From Romboutsia faecis (GTDB lineage Bacteria; Bacillota; Clostridia; Peptostreptococcales; Peptostreptococcaceae): a stretch of 64,000 bases of DNA. Positions 45,368-54,437 of this stretch are shown piece by piece. A model generated the notes under the pieces. The model searched no databases. It was not told the DNA's origin and saw nothing but the letters and a program-made list of their open reading frames with translations. How positions within the stretch are numbered: the stretch's first letter is position 1; the number at the start of each line of letters is the position of its first letter. The stretch spans positions 62,001 through 126,000 of the forward strand of contig NZ_JACRWE010000004.1 in assembly GCF_014323405.1 (NCBI RefSeq). The letters are read 5' to 3'. A program made the position numbers and the translations under genes.

Positions 45368-46585
45368 ATGAAGAAGAAATTATTAAGTATGCTATGTATA
45401 ATGCTAACAATATCAGTTGCTTTAGTAGGATGCTCTAAAAAAGCGGAAATAGCTAATAATGTAACTGTGTTAGAAAGTAATTATGATGAAGTTTTAGAAA
45501 AAGCAAAAGGAACTACTGTAAACTTCTATGGATATGGTGGTAATGAAGTAATGAACAAGTGGTTTGATACATATGTAGTAGACCAAATGAAAGAAAAATA
45601 TGATATAACAGTAAAAAGGGTAGGTATGAATATAGATGAAATATTAAACCAATTATTATCAGATAAGCAAGCTAATAATGAAAAAGGTTCTATAGATGTA
45701 GTTTGGATAAATGGAGAAAACTTTAAAACTGCAAAAGATAGCAATTTATTATTAGGTTCATTTGTAGGGAAGCTTCCAAACTTTAATGATTATGTAAATA
45801 CTGCATCTGAAGATGTAACTGTAGATTTTGGTACAGAAGTTGAAGGATTAGAAGCTCCTTGGGGAAAAGCTCAATTTACTATTGCAGTTAATTCAGATAA
45901 AGTATCACAAATAATAAATGATACAAAGTCTCTAAGAGAAGTAATAATGGCTAATCCAGGCAAGTTTACATATCCAGCATTACCTGACTTTACTGGTAGT
46001 GCATTTGTAAGAAATGTGATATACGATATAGTAGGTTATGAGAATGTGGCAAATTTACCAGAAGATAAAGAAGAAGTAAGAAAAGCTATACAGCCAGCAA
46101 TGGATTATTTAAATGAGATAAAACCATACTTATGGAATGAAGGAAAAACATATCCATCAACAACATCTCAGTTAGATAATATGTACTCAGATAATGAAGT
46201 TTACTTTACAATGACTTATTCTCCAAATTCATTAAAAGGAAGAATGGAAAGTGGAGAACTTAGTAAGGATACAGAAATAATAGAATTTAAAAATGGTAAT
46301 ATAAGTAATACTCACTTCTTGACTATACCATTTAATTCACAGAATCAAGCTGGAGCTATGGTATTAATAGATTTTTTAATGAGTATAGATGCTCAAGCAT
46401 CAAAAACTTTCACTGAAAATTGGGGAGATACTACAGTTTTAGATATGGATAAGGTACCCGCTAAAGATCGATCAAAGTTTAGTTCAGATAGTATAACAAT
46501 AAAAAATTCAGTACCAGAATTAAGCGCGGGTATGGTTCCTATAATCGAAGAAATATGGACTGAAGAGGTGCTAGAGAGTGAATAA
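45368..46585 (+). CDS. ABC transporter substrate-binding lipoprotein (YnjB-like)
   Basis: A 405-residue lipoprotein with signal ending VALVGC (Cys22). The type 2 periplasmic-binding fold begins VNFYGYGGNEVMNKWFD, with IDVVWINGENF and later LPDFTGSAFVRNVIYD. It resembles COG4134/YnjB more than classical spermidine or iron binders. Ligand unknown. The permease frame overlaps its 3' end by eight bases. Confidence 0.88.
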   Translation: MKKKLLSMLCIMLTISVALVGCSKKAEIANNVTVLESNYDEVLEKAKGTTVNFYGYGGNEVMNKWFDTYVVDQMKEKYDITVKRVGMNIDEILNQLLSDKQANNEKGSIDVVWINGENFKTAKDSNLLLGSFVGKLPNFNDYVNTASEDVTVDFGTEVEGLEAPWGKAQFTIAVNSDKVSQIINDTKSLREVIMANPGKFTYPALPDFTGSAFVRNVIYDIVGYENVANLPEDKEEVRKAIQPAMDYLNEIKPYLWNEGKTYPSTTSQLDNMYSDNEVYFTMTYSPNSLKGRMESGELSKDTEIIEFKNGNISNTHFLTIPFNSQNQAGAMVLIDFLMSIDAQASKTFTENWGDTTVLDMDKVPAKDRSKFSSDSITIKNSVPELSAGMVPIIEEIWTEEVLESE

Positions 46586-47438
46586 AAACCTAAAGCCATA
46601 CTTATTAATTGCTCCTGTAGCTATTTTATTAGGAACAGTTATGATAGTAGGGATAAGTAATTGTATAACACAAAGCTTAGGTTATTTTCCACAAATAGGT
46701 ATGAACAATGTGACTTTAGATTACTATAAAGAGATTTTAGGAGAGGCAACTTTCTTAAAATCTCTTCTCTTTAGCATGAAAACTTCATTAATATCTGCGT
46801 TCATATCAGTATTTATAGGTGTAGTATTAGCATATTTACTTTGTCAAAGTAAATATTCGAAGTTGAGGATATATATATTAAATTTGCCTATAATAATTCC
46901 ACATATAATAGTAGTAATATTGACTATATTTATATTTTCGCAAACAGGAATTATATCTAGAATATTTTATAAACTAGGAATAATAAACGATTCATCAGAT
47001 TTTATAAATCTAATTTTAGATAAAAAGGGAATTGGGATAATATTAGTATATTTATGGAAAGGAATACCTTATGTTGTGCTTACAGCTTATAATATACTTA
47101 GAAAAGTAAGTGAAAAACTAGAGATAGTAGCTTTAAATTTAGGGGCAAGTAAGATTCAAAGTTTTATATATGTAGTTTTACCATTAGCAATGCCATCAAT
47201 AATATCATCTTTTATAATATTGTTTTCATTTGCATTCGGATCATATGAGGTTCCATTTTTAATTGGACCAAGCACACCAAAAGTACTATCGGTATATGCA
47301 TATGTTAACTATATAAGTTCAGACTTGAGTAAGAGATCTTTTGCTATGGTTATAAATACGATATTATCTGTAATAAGTTTTGTTCTCTTAATAATATATA
47401 ATAAGATATTTAATAACATGTATAAGTATAAATTATAG
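46578..47438 (+). CDS. ABC transporter permease, first half (YnjC N-half-like)
   Basis: A 286-residue permease with six helices; EAA loop EIVALNLGASKIQSFIYVVLP. GTG start overlaps the binding-protein gene by eight bases, so translation is coupled. E. coli YnjC is one protein with two such halves; here the halves are separate genes. Confidence 0.88.
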   Translation: MNKNLKPYLLIAPVAILLGTVMIVGISNCITQSLGYFPQIGMNNVTLDYYKEILGEATFLKSLLFSMKTSLISAFISVFIGVVLAYLLCQSKYSKLRIYILNLPIIIPHIIVVILTIFIFSQTGIISRIFYKLGIINDSSDFINLILDKKGIGIILVYLWKGIPYVVLTAYNILRKVSEKLEIVALNLGASKIQSFIYVVLPLAMPSIISSFIILFSFAFGSYEVPFLIGPSTPKVLSVYAYVNYISSDLSKRSFAMVINTILSVISFVLLIIYNKIFNNMYKYKL

Positions 47439-47446
47439 GTGAAAAT

Positions 47447-48247
47447 ATGAAGAAAAATATAAGTAAATTAGTTTTAGATGTAAGCATGATATCAATTATA
47501 ATTCCTATTTTTATATTAGGAATATGGTGCTTTACAAAGAGTTGGCCTTATCCAGGGTTACTTCCTCAAAATTATTCAAGTATAGGGTTTGAATATATAT
47601 TTAATGTTTCAAATTTAAAAGTATTAATAGATAGTATATTGATATCGCTAATTATTACATTTATAACTATTATAATTAGCATACCTGCATCAAAAGCTAT
47701 AGCATTGTATAAATTTAAAGGGAAAAAAATATTTGAATTGTTGATACTATCTCCTATAATAATTCCAATGATATCTGTGGCAATGGGGATACATATTACA
47801 TTTATAAAACTTGGATTAGCCAACAGTTTATTAGGTGTGGTAATAATAAATATAATTCCATGTATACCGTATGCTGTAAGAATAATAGGTGATGTATATA
47901 AGTTGGTAGGAAATAAATTGGAGATACAAGCTGAATTGTTAGGAGCAAATAAATTTAATGTATTCAGATATATAACATTGCCATTAATATTACCAGGAGT
48001 AATTGGAGCAAGTAGTATGTGTTTTATAATTTCTTTTAGTCAGTATTTTTTAACGATGCTTATAGGGGGAGGTCGTATAGTAACTTATCCTATGATAATG
48101 TTTCCATATATTCAAAGTGGAGATAGAAATATTGCAGCGTTATATAGCATGGTATTTTTAATAGTAAGTATAATGGTATTAATATTAATAGAAAAAAGAA
48201 TAAAAATATACTATATAGGTAATGAGGAAACTTCATATTTAATATAG
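47447..48247 (+). CDS. ABC transporter permease, second half (YnjC C-half-like)
   Basis: A 266-residue permease, six helices, EAA loop EIQAELLGANKFNVFRYITLP. It starts eight bases after the first permease gene. It would form the heterodimeric channel with it. Confidence 0.88.
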   Translation: MKKNISKLVLDVSMISIIIPIFILGIWCFTKSWPYPGLLPQNYSSIGFEYIFNVSNLKVLIDSILISLIITFITIIISIPASKAIALYKFKGKKIFELLILSPIIIPMISVAMGIHITFIKLGLANSLLGVVIINIIPCIPYAVRIIGDVYKLVGNKLEIQAELLGANKFNVFRYITLPLILPGVIGASSMCFIISFSQYFLTMLIGGGRIVTYPMIMFPYIQSGDRNIAALYSMVFLIVSIMVLILIEKRIKIYYIGNEETSYLI

Positions 48248-48280
48248 TAAAAGTTATAGATAAACTTCAAGGAGATAAAC

Positions 48281-49324
48281 ATGTCGCATGTTAAATTAAT
48301 AAATCTGACTAAACGTTTTGATAAAGTAGAGGTACTAAAAAATATAAACTTAGATATAAAAGAAGGAGAAATAGTATCTTTATTAGGTCCATCAGGATGT
48401 GGGAAAAGTACAACTTTAAAAATAATAGCAGGGATATTAGAACCAGATGGTGGAAACATTTTATTTGATGAAAAAAGTGTGAACAGTATACCTACAGGAA
48501 AAAGGGATGCATCAATAGTGTTCCAAGAATATCTGTTATTTCCGCATATGAATGTATTCGAAAATATAGAGTTTGGTCTAAAAATGAAAAAGGTAAATAA
48601 AAAAGATAGAAAGATAAAAGTAGAAGAGTTAATAGATTTAGTAAAATTAAGTGGATTTGAGAATAAATATCCATCAGAATTGTCTGGTGGTCAACAGCAA
48701 AGAGTGGCAATAGCAAGGACTCTAGCTATAAACCCCAAAGTACTGCTTTTAGATGAACCATTTTCTAACTTAGATATAAATTTAAGAAATGAGATGAGGG
48801 AATTTGTACTAAATCTACAAAAAAAACTAAAAATAACAACAATTTTAGTAACACATGATAAAGAAGAAGCTTTAATGATGAGTGATAAGATAGCTGTGAT
48901 GCTAAATGGAGAGATAAAACAGTTCGATACACCGAAAAACCTTTATGAAAAACCAAAAACAAAATGTGTTGCAAATATATTCGGAGAGCGTAATTACATA
49001 AGAGGTAAAATAAGAGATAATAAATTTATAAGTGACTTTATAGATTTAGATCTAAGTTATTGTGAGTTATTAATAGAAGGAATGAATAATGTAGAATTGA
49101 TGATTCCTCAAGAAAGTATAAAGCTACATTCAATAGAAACAGAAGAAGGAACTAAAGGCAAAATAATAAAACGTAAGTATGCAGGTGAAAAAACCTATTA
49201 CCATGTAGATATAAATGAATTAGAACTAAAATCATCTGTTGCAAATAGTAATTTTACTGAAGGAGAGATTGTAAGAGTTGAGATACAAACAGATAAAGTA
49301 ATTCCATTCAAATTAAATGATTAA
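48281..49324 (+). CDS. ABC transporter ATPase (YnjD/PotA-like)
   Basis: A 347-residue ATPase. Walker [10 protein letters not shown], signature LSGGQQQR, Walker B VLLLDEPFSNLD, His-switch LVTHDKEEA. The C-terminal ~110 residues form a TOBE-like regulatory domain (KIIKRKYAGEKTYYHVDI). It ends the rhodanese/VTT/ABC cluster, followed by a terminator. Confidence 0.93.
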   Translation: MSHVKLINLTKRFDKVEVLKNINLDIKEGEIVSLLGPSGCGKSTTLKIIAGILEPDGGNILFDEKSVNSIPTGKRDASIVFQEYLLFPHMNVFENIEFGLKMKKVNKKDRKIKVEELIDLVKLSGFENKYPSELSGGQQQRVAIARTLAINPKVLLLDEPFSNLDINLRNEMREFVLNLQKKLKITTILVTHDKEEALMMSDKIAVMLNGEIKQFDTPKNLYEKPKTKCVANIFGERNYIRGKIRDNKFISDFIDLDLSYCELLIEGMNNVELMIPQESIKLHSIETEEGTKGKIIKRKYAGEKTYYHVDINELELKSSVANSNFTEGEIVRVEIQTDKVIPFKLND

Positions 49325-49342
49325 AATATATTTATAAATTAA

Positions 49343-49380
49343 AAATGGTGTTCAATATTTAGATATAGAACACCACTTTT
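49343..49380. terminator. Terminator after the ABC cluster
   Basis: AAATGGTGTTC with GAACACCACTTTT around a 14-base loop; also serves the convergent TSCPD gene. Confidence 0.85.
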
Positions 49381-49386
49381 ATGTAA

Positions 49387-49635
49387 TTATTTAATAGCTT
49401 CTCTAAGAGCCTTAGATAGTTGATCAGGGCAAGATGTAGTTTTACCACCGCATGGTATATTTTCAAGTCTTTTTGCTACATCATTAGCATCTCCACCCAT
49501 GACTAATTGCTTTATACCAATTAGATTACCAGGACATCCACCTATAAAATCAACATCGATAATTTTATTATTTTCGTCTAATTCAAAAACCATTTCTCTA
49601 CAGCATACGCCACTTGGTTTAAAAGAAAATCTCAT
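49387..49635 (-). CDS. TSCPD-domain protein (TIGR03905 family)
   Basis: An 82-residue protein on the minus strand with KPSGVCCREM, then IGGCPGNLIGI, CGGKTTSCPDQLS. This is the small stand-alone TSCPD family resembling the C-terminus of class II ribonucleotide reductase. The conserved Cys suggest metal or Fe-S binding. ATG at 49635 has GGAG eight bases upstream; a longer start has no ribosome site. Role unknown. Confidence 0.87.
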   Translation of the reverse strand: MRFSFKPSGVCCREMVFELDENNKIIDVDFIGGCPGNLIGIKQLVMGGDANDVAKRLENIPCGGKTTSCPDQLSKALREAIK

Positions 49636-49772
49636 AATTATGTCTCCTTTATATATATAGTTCAAAAATAATAATAACAATATAAGGAATATAAAGCAAT
49701 GAATAATCCTATAAAATTAATAATATATTGTTATGTAGTATATAGATTATAGAATATGATAGGGGGGATTTT

Positions 49773-50639
49773 TTGAAGGTATATGTATCCAATTATCTAT
49801 AAAAAAGCATAAGTATAATAGATTATTACACCCTTGAACCAGAAGTTGAAATAAACTTAGATGAAAGTATATATCCACATCATTTTTGTATAGACAAAGA
49901 AAAAAACTTAATTTATATACCCAGCTCAAGCGATGGAATAATTTATATTTTAGATTTAAAAGAAAATAAGATATTAGACACAGTATCAGCTGGAGGTAAT
50001 TTAAGTCAGATAGTTTTATGCAATGAAGAACTATATATTGCAAATGAAGATTCAGATAGTATTTATATTTTAGATAGAGAAACTTTGACACCTGTTGGAG
50101 TTATAAATTTAGGATATACACCTCATGGATTAGATTTTGATAAATGCTCAAATAAACTTTATGTATCTTGTATAAATTCAATAGTATGTGTAGATGTCGA
50201 AAAAAAGAAAATTGTAAATAAACTTGATATCGATTTTAAAGCATGGCATCTTAGAATTAATAAAGAAAATGAAGATATATATATATCTACGTTGGATGGT
50301 AACGTAGTAATAATAGATCTAAAAAAAATGCAAATAAGGGAAATTTTAAAAGAATTCTTATTACCACTTGAAATTAGGTTTAATTATAAGAATAAAAAAG
50401 TATATATAGCTGATTTAGGATATAAAAATATAAAAATACTAGAAAGTAATACTGGTAAATACTTAGGAAAAATAAAGGTAGATGGTGTACCACAAGGTTT
50501 AGAAGTTTCTGAGGATGGAAATTTTTTATTTGTGTCTGATACTCAAAATAATTCAATTAAGGTTTATAGTTGTATAACAAATCAACTAGTAAAAGAGATT
50601 AAAGTTGGAAAAGAGCCTACAACCATAGTGTGTATGTAG
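49773..50639 (+). pseudogene. YVTN/YncE-like beta-propeller gene with stop at codon 10
   Basis: Read from TTG at 49773 (AGGGGGGATTTT ribosome site), the frame gives nine residues KVYVSNYL-type, then TAA (49800-49802), then an open frame to 50639. The whole would be 288 residues with repeated propeller blades (IYIPSSSDGIIYILD, LYIANEDSDSIYILD, LFVSDTQNNSIKVYS). The first strand VYVSNYL-SISIIDYYT continues across the stop, so one codon has become TAA. The rest is intact. A start at 50085 would give only half a propeller. Sequencing error, recent inactivation or readthrough are all possible. Confidence 0.75.
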
Positions 50640-50641
50640 GC

Positions 50642-51178
50642 TTAGTGATTGTTGCTTATTAGTAAATCTATAACTTCTGCATACATATCAGATGCATTAT
50701 TCTTCCAATTATTACAAATAAGTTGCGCTTGTTTTTCAGAAGAAACATTTAAATTTAAATCTATTAAATTACATTGATTTTCTATTACTCTTAAATTGAC
50801 TATAAACTCATTGTCGCTTTGTTTTACAAAGCTAGATTTAACTTGAGTTTCAGCTAATAAATTTTCTTTATTAGTAAGTATGTACTCATCAACCTTTTTA
50901 GTAGAATTTTCTGGTATTCTAGATAAAAAATATTCTAAAGTTTCAACCCCTTTTTGTGTAAGAGCATAATATTCCCTATCAGAGTCTTTGTATGTAATTA
51001 AAAACTTAGATTCCATAAGTTGAGATAAAAGTTGCTGTAATGAAAAGTAATTCATCATTTCTGTTTCTAAAACAACTTGTGTTATTTGAGAATTAGTTAA
51101 ATCCATATTAATTTTATCTAATATATATAAAATTAATAGCTTATGATAAGCTAACTCTTCAGATGAGTTTTCAAACAT
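50642..51178 (-). CDS. DUF4364 winged-helix regulator-like protein
   Basis: A 178-residue protein on the minus strand. The N-terminal 75 residues form a winged helix (LLILYILDKINMDLTNSQI then YALTQKGVETL). The remainder matches the DUF4364 pattern of clostridia. Likely a DNA-binding protein; target unknown. Its stop is two bases from the convergent propeller gene, with no terminator between. Confidence 0.85.
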   Translation of the reverse strand: MFENSSEELAYHKLLILYILDKINMDLTNSQITQVVLETEMMNYFSLQQLLSQLMESKFLITYKDSDREYYALTQKGVETLEYFLSRIPENSTKKVDEYILTNKENLLAETQVKSSFVKQSDNEFIVNLRVIENQCNLIDLNLNVSSEKQAQLICNNWKNNASDMYAEVIDLLISNNH

Positions 51179-51274
51179 AGTATCATCCTCCGTAAAACTA
51201 TTTCTATATATTATATTAAACCAAATTATATAAAAATAAAAGTAGAATTTAATTAATATTTAAATTGATATAAA

Positions 51275-51309
51275 TAAAAAGAAAAGGCTACCGAATAATT
51301 GGTAGCCTT
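51275..51309 (-). terminator. Terminator of the SASP gene
   Basis: On the minus strand AAGGCTACC and GGTAGCCTT (51284-51309) followed by TTTTCTTTTTA. Confidence 0.88.
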
Positions 51310-51339
51310 ACTTTACCTAGGTATAAAATTTACTATTAG

Positions 51340-51546
51340 CTATTTGCCTGCCATTTGTTGTTCAGCCATTTCAACTAATTTTTTAGTCATATATCCACCT
51401 ACGTAACCATTTTGTCTAGCAGTTAAGTTACCTTTGTCAATGTTTTCGTAGTTAGATAAACCTATTTCGTTAGCTATTTCTAACTTCATTTGGTTTAAAG
51501 CTGCTTTAGCTTCAGGAACGACTGTTCTGTTATTAGTATTTGACAT
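51340..51546 (-). CDS. Alpha/beta-type small acid-soluble spore protein
   Basis: A 68-residue SASP. The germination-protease site region LEIANEIGLSNYENIDKGNL and DNA-binding helix NGYVGGYMTKKLVEMAE are clear. It coats spore DNA and protects it from UV and heat. GGAGG ribosome site; expected sigma-G control. Strong evidence for spore formation. Confidence 0.97.
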   Translation of the reverse strand: MSNTNNRTVVPEAKAALNQMKLEIANEIGLSNYENIDKGNLTARQNGYVGGYMTKKLVEMAEQQMAGK

Positions 51547-51657
51547 AGTAAATTTCCTCCTTAGATGTCATTTACAACACATTTGTTTGTGTTGTTACTA
51601 TTAATATTGCCATATTTAAAAATTATATTCTGAGAAAAAAAGGTAAATTTGAAATAT

Positions 51658-51828
51658 TTAATTAAATGTTTTATGGTTCATTTTTATTTTTTTATTTTTT
51701 CTTATTCCTTCATATATGTTATGAGCTTCTCTGTTTGTATTAGAAATATTACGTCCAAGAGTGTGTACAGTAGATTTTAAACTATCTTTTGATTGAATAT
51801 TTTTTAATGAATTTTTTATATCTGCCAT
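51658..51828 (-). CDS. Small basic hypothetical protein, 56 aa
   Basis: Not recognised. A 56-residue Lys/Asn-rich protein on the minus strand (begins MADIKNSLKNIQSKDSLKS). AAAGGTGG is 7 bases before the ATG, which is the main support. It lies between the SASP gene and the divergent deacetylase; a spore-related role is only a guess. Confidence 0.5.
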   Translation of the reverse strand: MADIKNSLKNIQSKDSLKSTVHTLGRNISNTNREAHNIYEGIRKNKKIKMNHKTFN

Positions 51829-51959
51829 TATTACACCACCTTTTATTTTATTCTTAACTTTAAATTGCCCAAATAAGAAATTTATCTTTGTAGTAATTTT
51901 TTGAAATAAAAAAAAATAAATTTTAAGTATATAGATTCTCTATAAAAAGGAGGTGTAAT

Positions 51960-52724
51960 ATGAATTCAAAAGTCAAAAGAGCTAAGGCGTTTTTTTTAAG
52001 TATAACTTTTTTTGCAACAGCATTATTATTGGTGTTTGCCTTAGTCTATGGGATAAAGTACATATGCTCTATAAATGATAATGCAGATATGCCGATATAT
52101 AGGGTTGATACCGATGAGAAAAAAATAGCAATTACTTTTGATGTAGCTTGGGGTACTGAAAATATAAATAAGATAGCAGAAATACTAGACAAACATAATA
52201 TTAAGGCTACATTCTTTTTAGTTGGAAGTTGGGTAGATGATAACAAAGAATTAGTTAAAATGCTCAAGGAAAAAGGACATGAATTTGGAAATCATTCAAA
52301 TACTCATCCGAATATGAAAGAGCTATCAGATGAAGATATAATGAATGAAATAGAAATAACATCAGAAAAAATTTCAAACATAACGGGTGAAAATGTTAAA
52401 TTGTTTAGACCTCCATTTGGAGAAGTAAATGAGGACGTAATGGATGTATGCGAAGCTCTAGACTATACTGCTGTGAAATGGGATGTAGACTCACAAGATT
52501 GGAAGAATATTGGACCAGTACATATAATCGAAAGAGTTTCTAAAAGTGTTCAACCTGGATCTATAGTATTATTTCATGCTAACTCAAGTAATGTAGAAGA
52601 ATATCTAGATACAATAATTACTCAATTAGAAAGTAAAGGATATAGTATGGTAAAGGTATCTGACTTAATTTATAAAGATAGTTATACCATAAATTCCTCT
52701 GGAGTACAAAAAACTAGAGATTAA
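51960..52724 (+). CDS. Polysaccharide deacetylase, PdaB-like
   Basis: A 254-residue CE4/NodB protein with one N-terminal helix (about 12-32). Motif 1 is ITFDVAWGTEN, so the second Asp of TFDD is Val, as in PdaB-type spore proteins. HSNTHP (motif 2) and RPPFGE (motif 3) are present. PdaB is needed for spore integrity in Bacillus. AAGGAGG ribosome site. Divergent from the small spore-side genes. Confidence 0.88.
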   Translation: MNSKVKRAKAFFLSITFFATALLLVFALVYGIKYICSINDNADMPIYRVDTDEKKIAITFDVAWGTENINKIAEILDKHNIKATFFLVGSWVDDNKELVKMLKEKGHEFGNHSNTHPNMKELSDEDIMNEIEITSEKISNITGENVKLFRPPFGEVNEDVMDVCEALDYTAVKWDVDSQDWKNIGPVHIIERVSKSVQPGSIVLFHANSSNVEEYLDTIITQLESKGYSMVKVSDLIYKDSYTINSSGVQKTRD

Positions 52725-52727
52725 AAA

Positions 52728-52790
52728 TTTATGTCTAAGGATATTTTTCTAATATTTTAGGAGGTAAAAGAAGATTATTCTTAGACATAA
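52728..52790 (+). terminator. Hairpin after the PdaB-like gene
   Basis: TTATGTCTAAG pairs with CTTAGACATAA across a loop of about 40 bases; no T-run, so termination is uncertain. Confidence 0.4.
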
Positions 52791-52914
52791 TACTATACGA
52801 TTTAATTTTTAAAAGGAAATATAAATGTGTAATAAATTTCTGATTTAATAAATATATTTATTATATAGATTGAGATAAAGTAAATGAATTAACAATTTTA
52901 TGGGGGGATAAAAA

Positions 52915-53553
52915 ATGATCGATGTTAAGGATGATACTAATGTAGTATACCTAAGAGGAGAGCTAGATGAAAATATGGAGTTTAGCCATGAGATTTTTGG
53001 AGAAAAGTTTTTTAATGCAAAAATAAAAATAAACCGACTAAGTGAGTCTTATGATGTACTTCCATTAACTGTATCAGAAAGGTTATTACAAGATATTGAT
53101 ATTAAAAGCAATAATAAGGTTAATGTAATTGGACAGCTTAGATCTTATAATAAAAATATAGATAATAGAAATAGATTAGTGTTAACTGTATTTGTTAGAG
53201 AAATAAAACAGATAGAAGATGAAAATAGAGATCCAAATAGCATATTCTTAGATGGATATATATGCAAAGAACCAATATATAGAAAAACACCACTAGGAAG
53301 AGAGATAACAGATTTATTAGTAGCTATAAATAGACCTTACAATAAATCAGATTATATACCATCAATTGTTTGGGGACGTAATGCTAAATTTGCAAAGACT
53401 TTAAAAGTAGGGGATAGAATACAAATGTGGGGAAGAGTACAAAGTAGAGAATATGAGAAAAAGACAGAAAATGGAGAGACTGTAAAGAAAGTAGCATATG
53501 AGGTATCTATATCAAAAATTAAAAAATTATCTGAAAATAACAGTCAATCTTAA
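52915..53553 (+). CDS. Single-stranded DNA-binding-like protein, two OB folds
   Basis: A 212-residue protein with two OB-type segments: residues about 10-105 (VYLRGELDENMEF, FFNAKIKINRLS) and about 112-205 (FLDGYICKEPIYRKTPLGRE, IPSIVWGRNAKFAKTLKVGDRI). The second is a typical SSB half. Similar clostridial proteins are annotated as SSB but differ from the housekeeping Ssb. It may coat ssDNA in repair or competence. Confidence 0.85.
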   Translation: MIDVKDDTNVVYLRGELDENMEFSHEIFGEKFFNAKIKINRLSESYDVLPLTVSERLLQDIDIKSNNKVNVIGQLRSYNKNIDNRNRLVLTVFVREIKQIEDENRDPNSIFLDGYICKEPIYRKTPLGREITDLLVAINRPYNKSDYIPSIVWGRNAKFAKTLKVGDRIQMWGRVQSREYEKKTENGETVKKVAYEVSISKIKKLSENNSQS

Positions 53554-53643
53554 ATACTTATATTTAGCTATTGAATAGTTGCTCATGATTTATTATAATC
53601 TATTCTATGATAAATTTTAGAGGAAGATAAGAGGGGGAGCACT

Positions 53644-54213
53644 GTGAAAAGCGTATTATATCATGACTATGAGCCAAATGCAGACTTAATTGAAGAATCT
53701 GATGATGTAACGTGTTTTTTGGATACCATTAAATATGATATAGGAGACAAAATACTACTTGTTGGAGATATAGGCAACTTAGGTAAAAGGCTTAGGATGC
53801 TTGGAGTTAATGTTACTATATTAGAGCATAGCAACTATCAAGATGTATGTCCATCTTTAATAAACAATGAAAATTGTACTGTTGTAAGAGGTGCATTAGA
53901 ATATATGCCTTTTAATGATAGTTTTTTTGATAAAGTAATAGTATTAGATCATTTTAACCATACGAGCAATTGCAAGAAAGCATCAAATGAAATACGTCGA
54001 GTTCTAAAGCGTAAGGGAGAACTTATACTAGAAGATCGTAATTTGAAAAATTTAAAGGTGAAACTAAAATATCTTAAGCATAGACTTTTTGGAGAGCATG
54101 TACATTATAACTATCCACAAGAAATACTTAATATATTTGCAAAATTAAACTTTGAAGGTGCCCTTAAAGAAATAGAGAACGAAAGATACATTTATATAGG
54201 AAAAAGAAAATAA
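53644..54213 (+). CDS. SAM-dependent methyltransferase-like protein
   Basis: A 189-residue class I methyltransferase domain. The SAM-binding motif I ILLVGDIGNLGKRLRMLG, acidic end of strand 2 (TILEHSN), and FNDSFFDKVIVLDHF motif IV are present. It lacks a recognisable substrate domain. GTG start after GGGGGAGC. Substrate unknown. Confidence 0.82.
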   Translation: MKSVLYHDYEPNADLIEESDDVTCFLDTIKYDIGDKILLVGDIGNLGKRLRMLGVNVTILEHSNYQDVCPSLINNENCTVVRGALEYMPFNDSFFDKVIVLDHFNHTSNCKKASNEIRRVLKRKGELILEDRNLKNLKVKLKYLKHRLFGEHVHYNYPQEILNIFAKLNFEGALKEIENERYIYIGKRK

Positions 54214-54294
54214 ATGAATTAAAATATAATTGTAGATAAAAATATTTAAAGACTAGGTTATCCTGGTCTTTTATTATAGGAGAGAATAATAGGT

Positions 54295-54432
54295 ATGAAT
54301 ATTAATTTTACATTAATAGTAATAGTAATGTTATTTGTAATACTTATGTCAATTCAATTAACTTTAAATAAAATATATGTGATATTAAGAGAAATAAGAG
54401 AATTGATGAAGCTAAAGAAAAATAAGGAATGA
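54295..54432 (+). CDS. Small single-TM protein, 45 aa, overlapping the cdsR-like gene
   Basis: A 45-residue protein with one hydrophobic helix ([16 protein letters not shown]) and a basic tail ([14 protein letters not shown]). ATG is 4 bases after AGG and 14 after GGAGAG. Its end holds the AAGGA ribosome site of the regulator at 54438 and so couples the two. Not recognised. Confidence 0.5.
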   Translation: MNINFTLIVIVMLFVILMSIQLTLNKIYVILREIRELMKLKKNKE

Positions 54433-54437
54433 TAATT

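Noticed and set aside
49747..50091. 114-codon minus-strand frame opposite the propeller gene start
   Set aside because: Leu/Tyr-rich shadow of the plus-strand YVTN repeats, no ribosome site.
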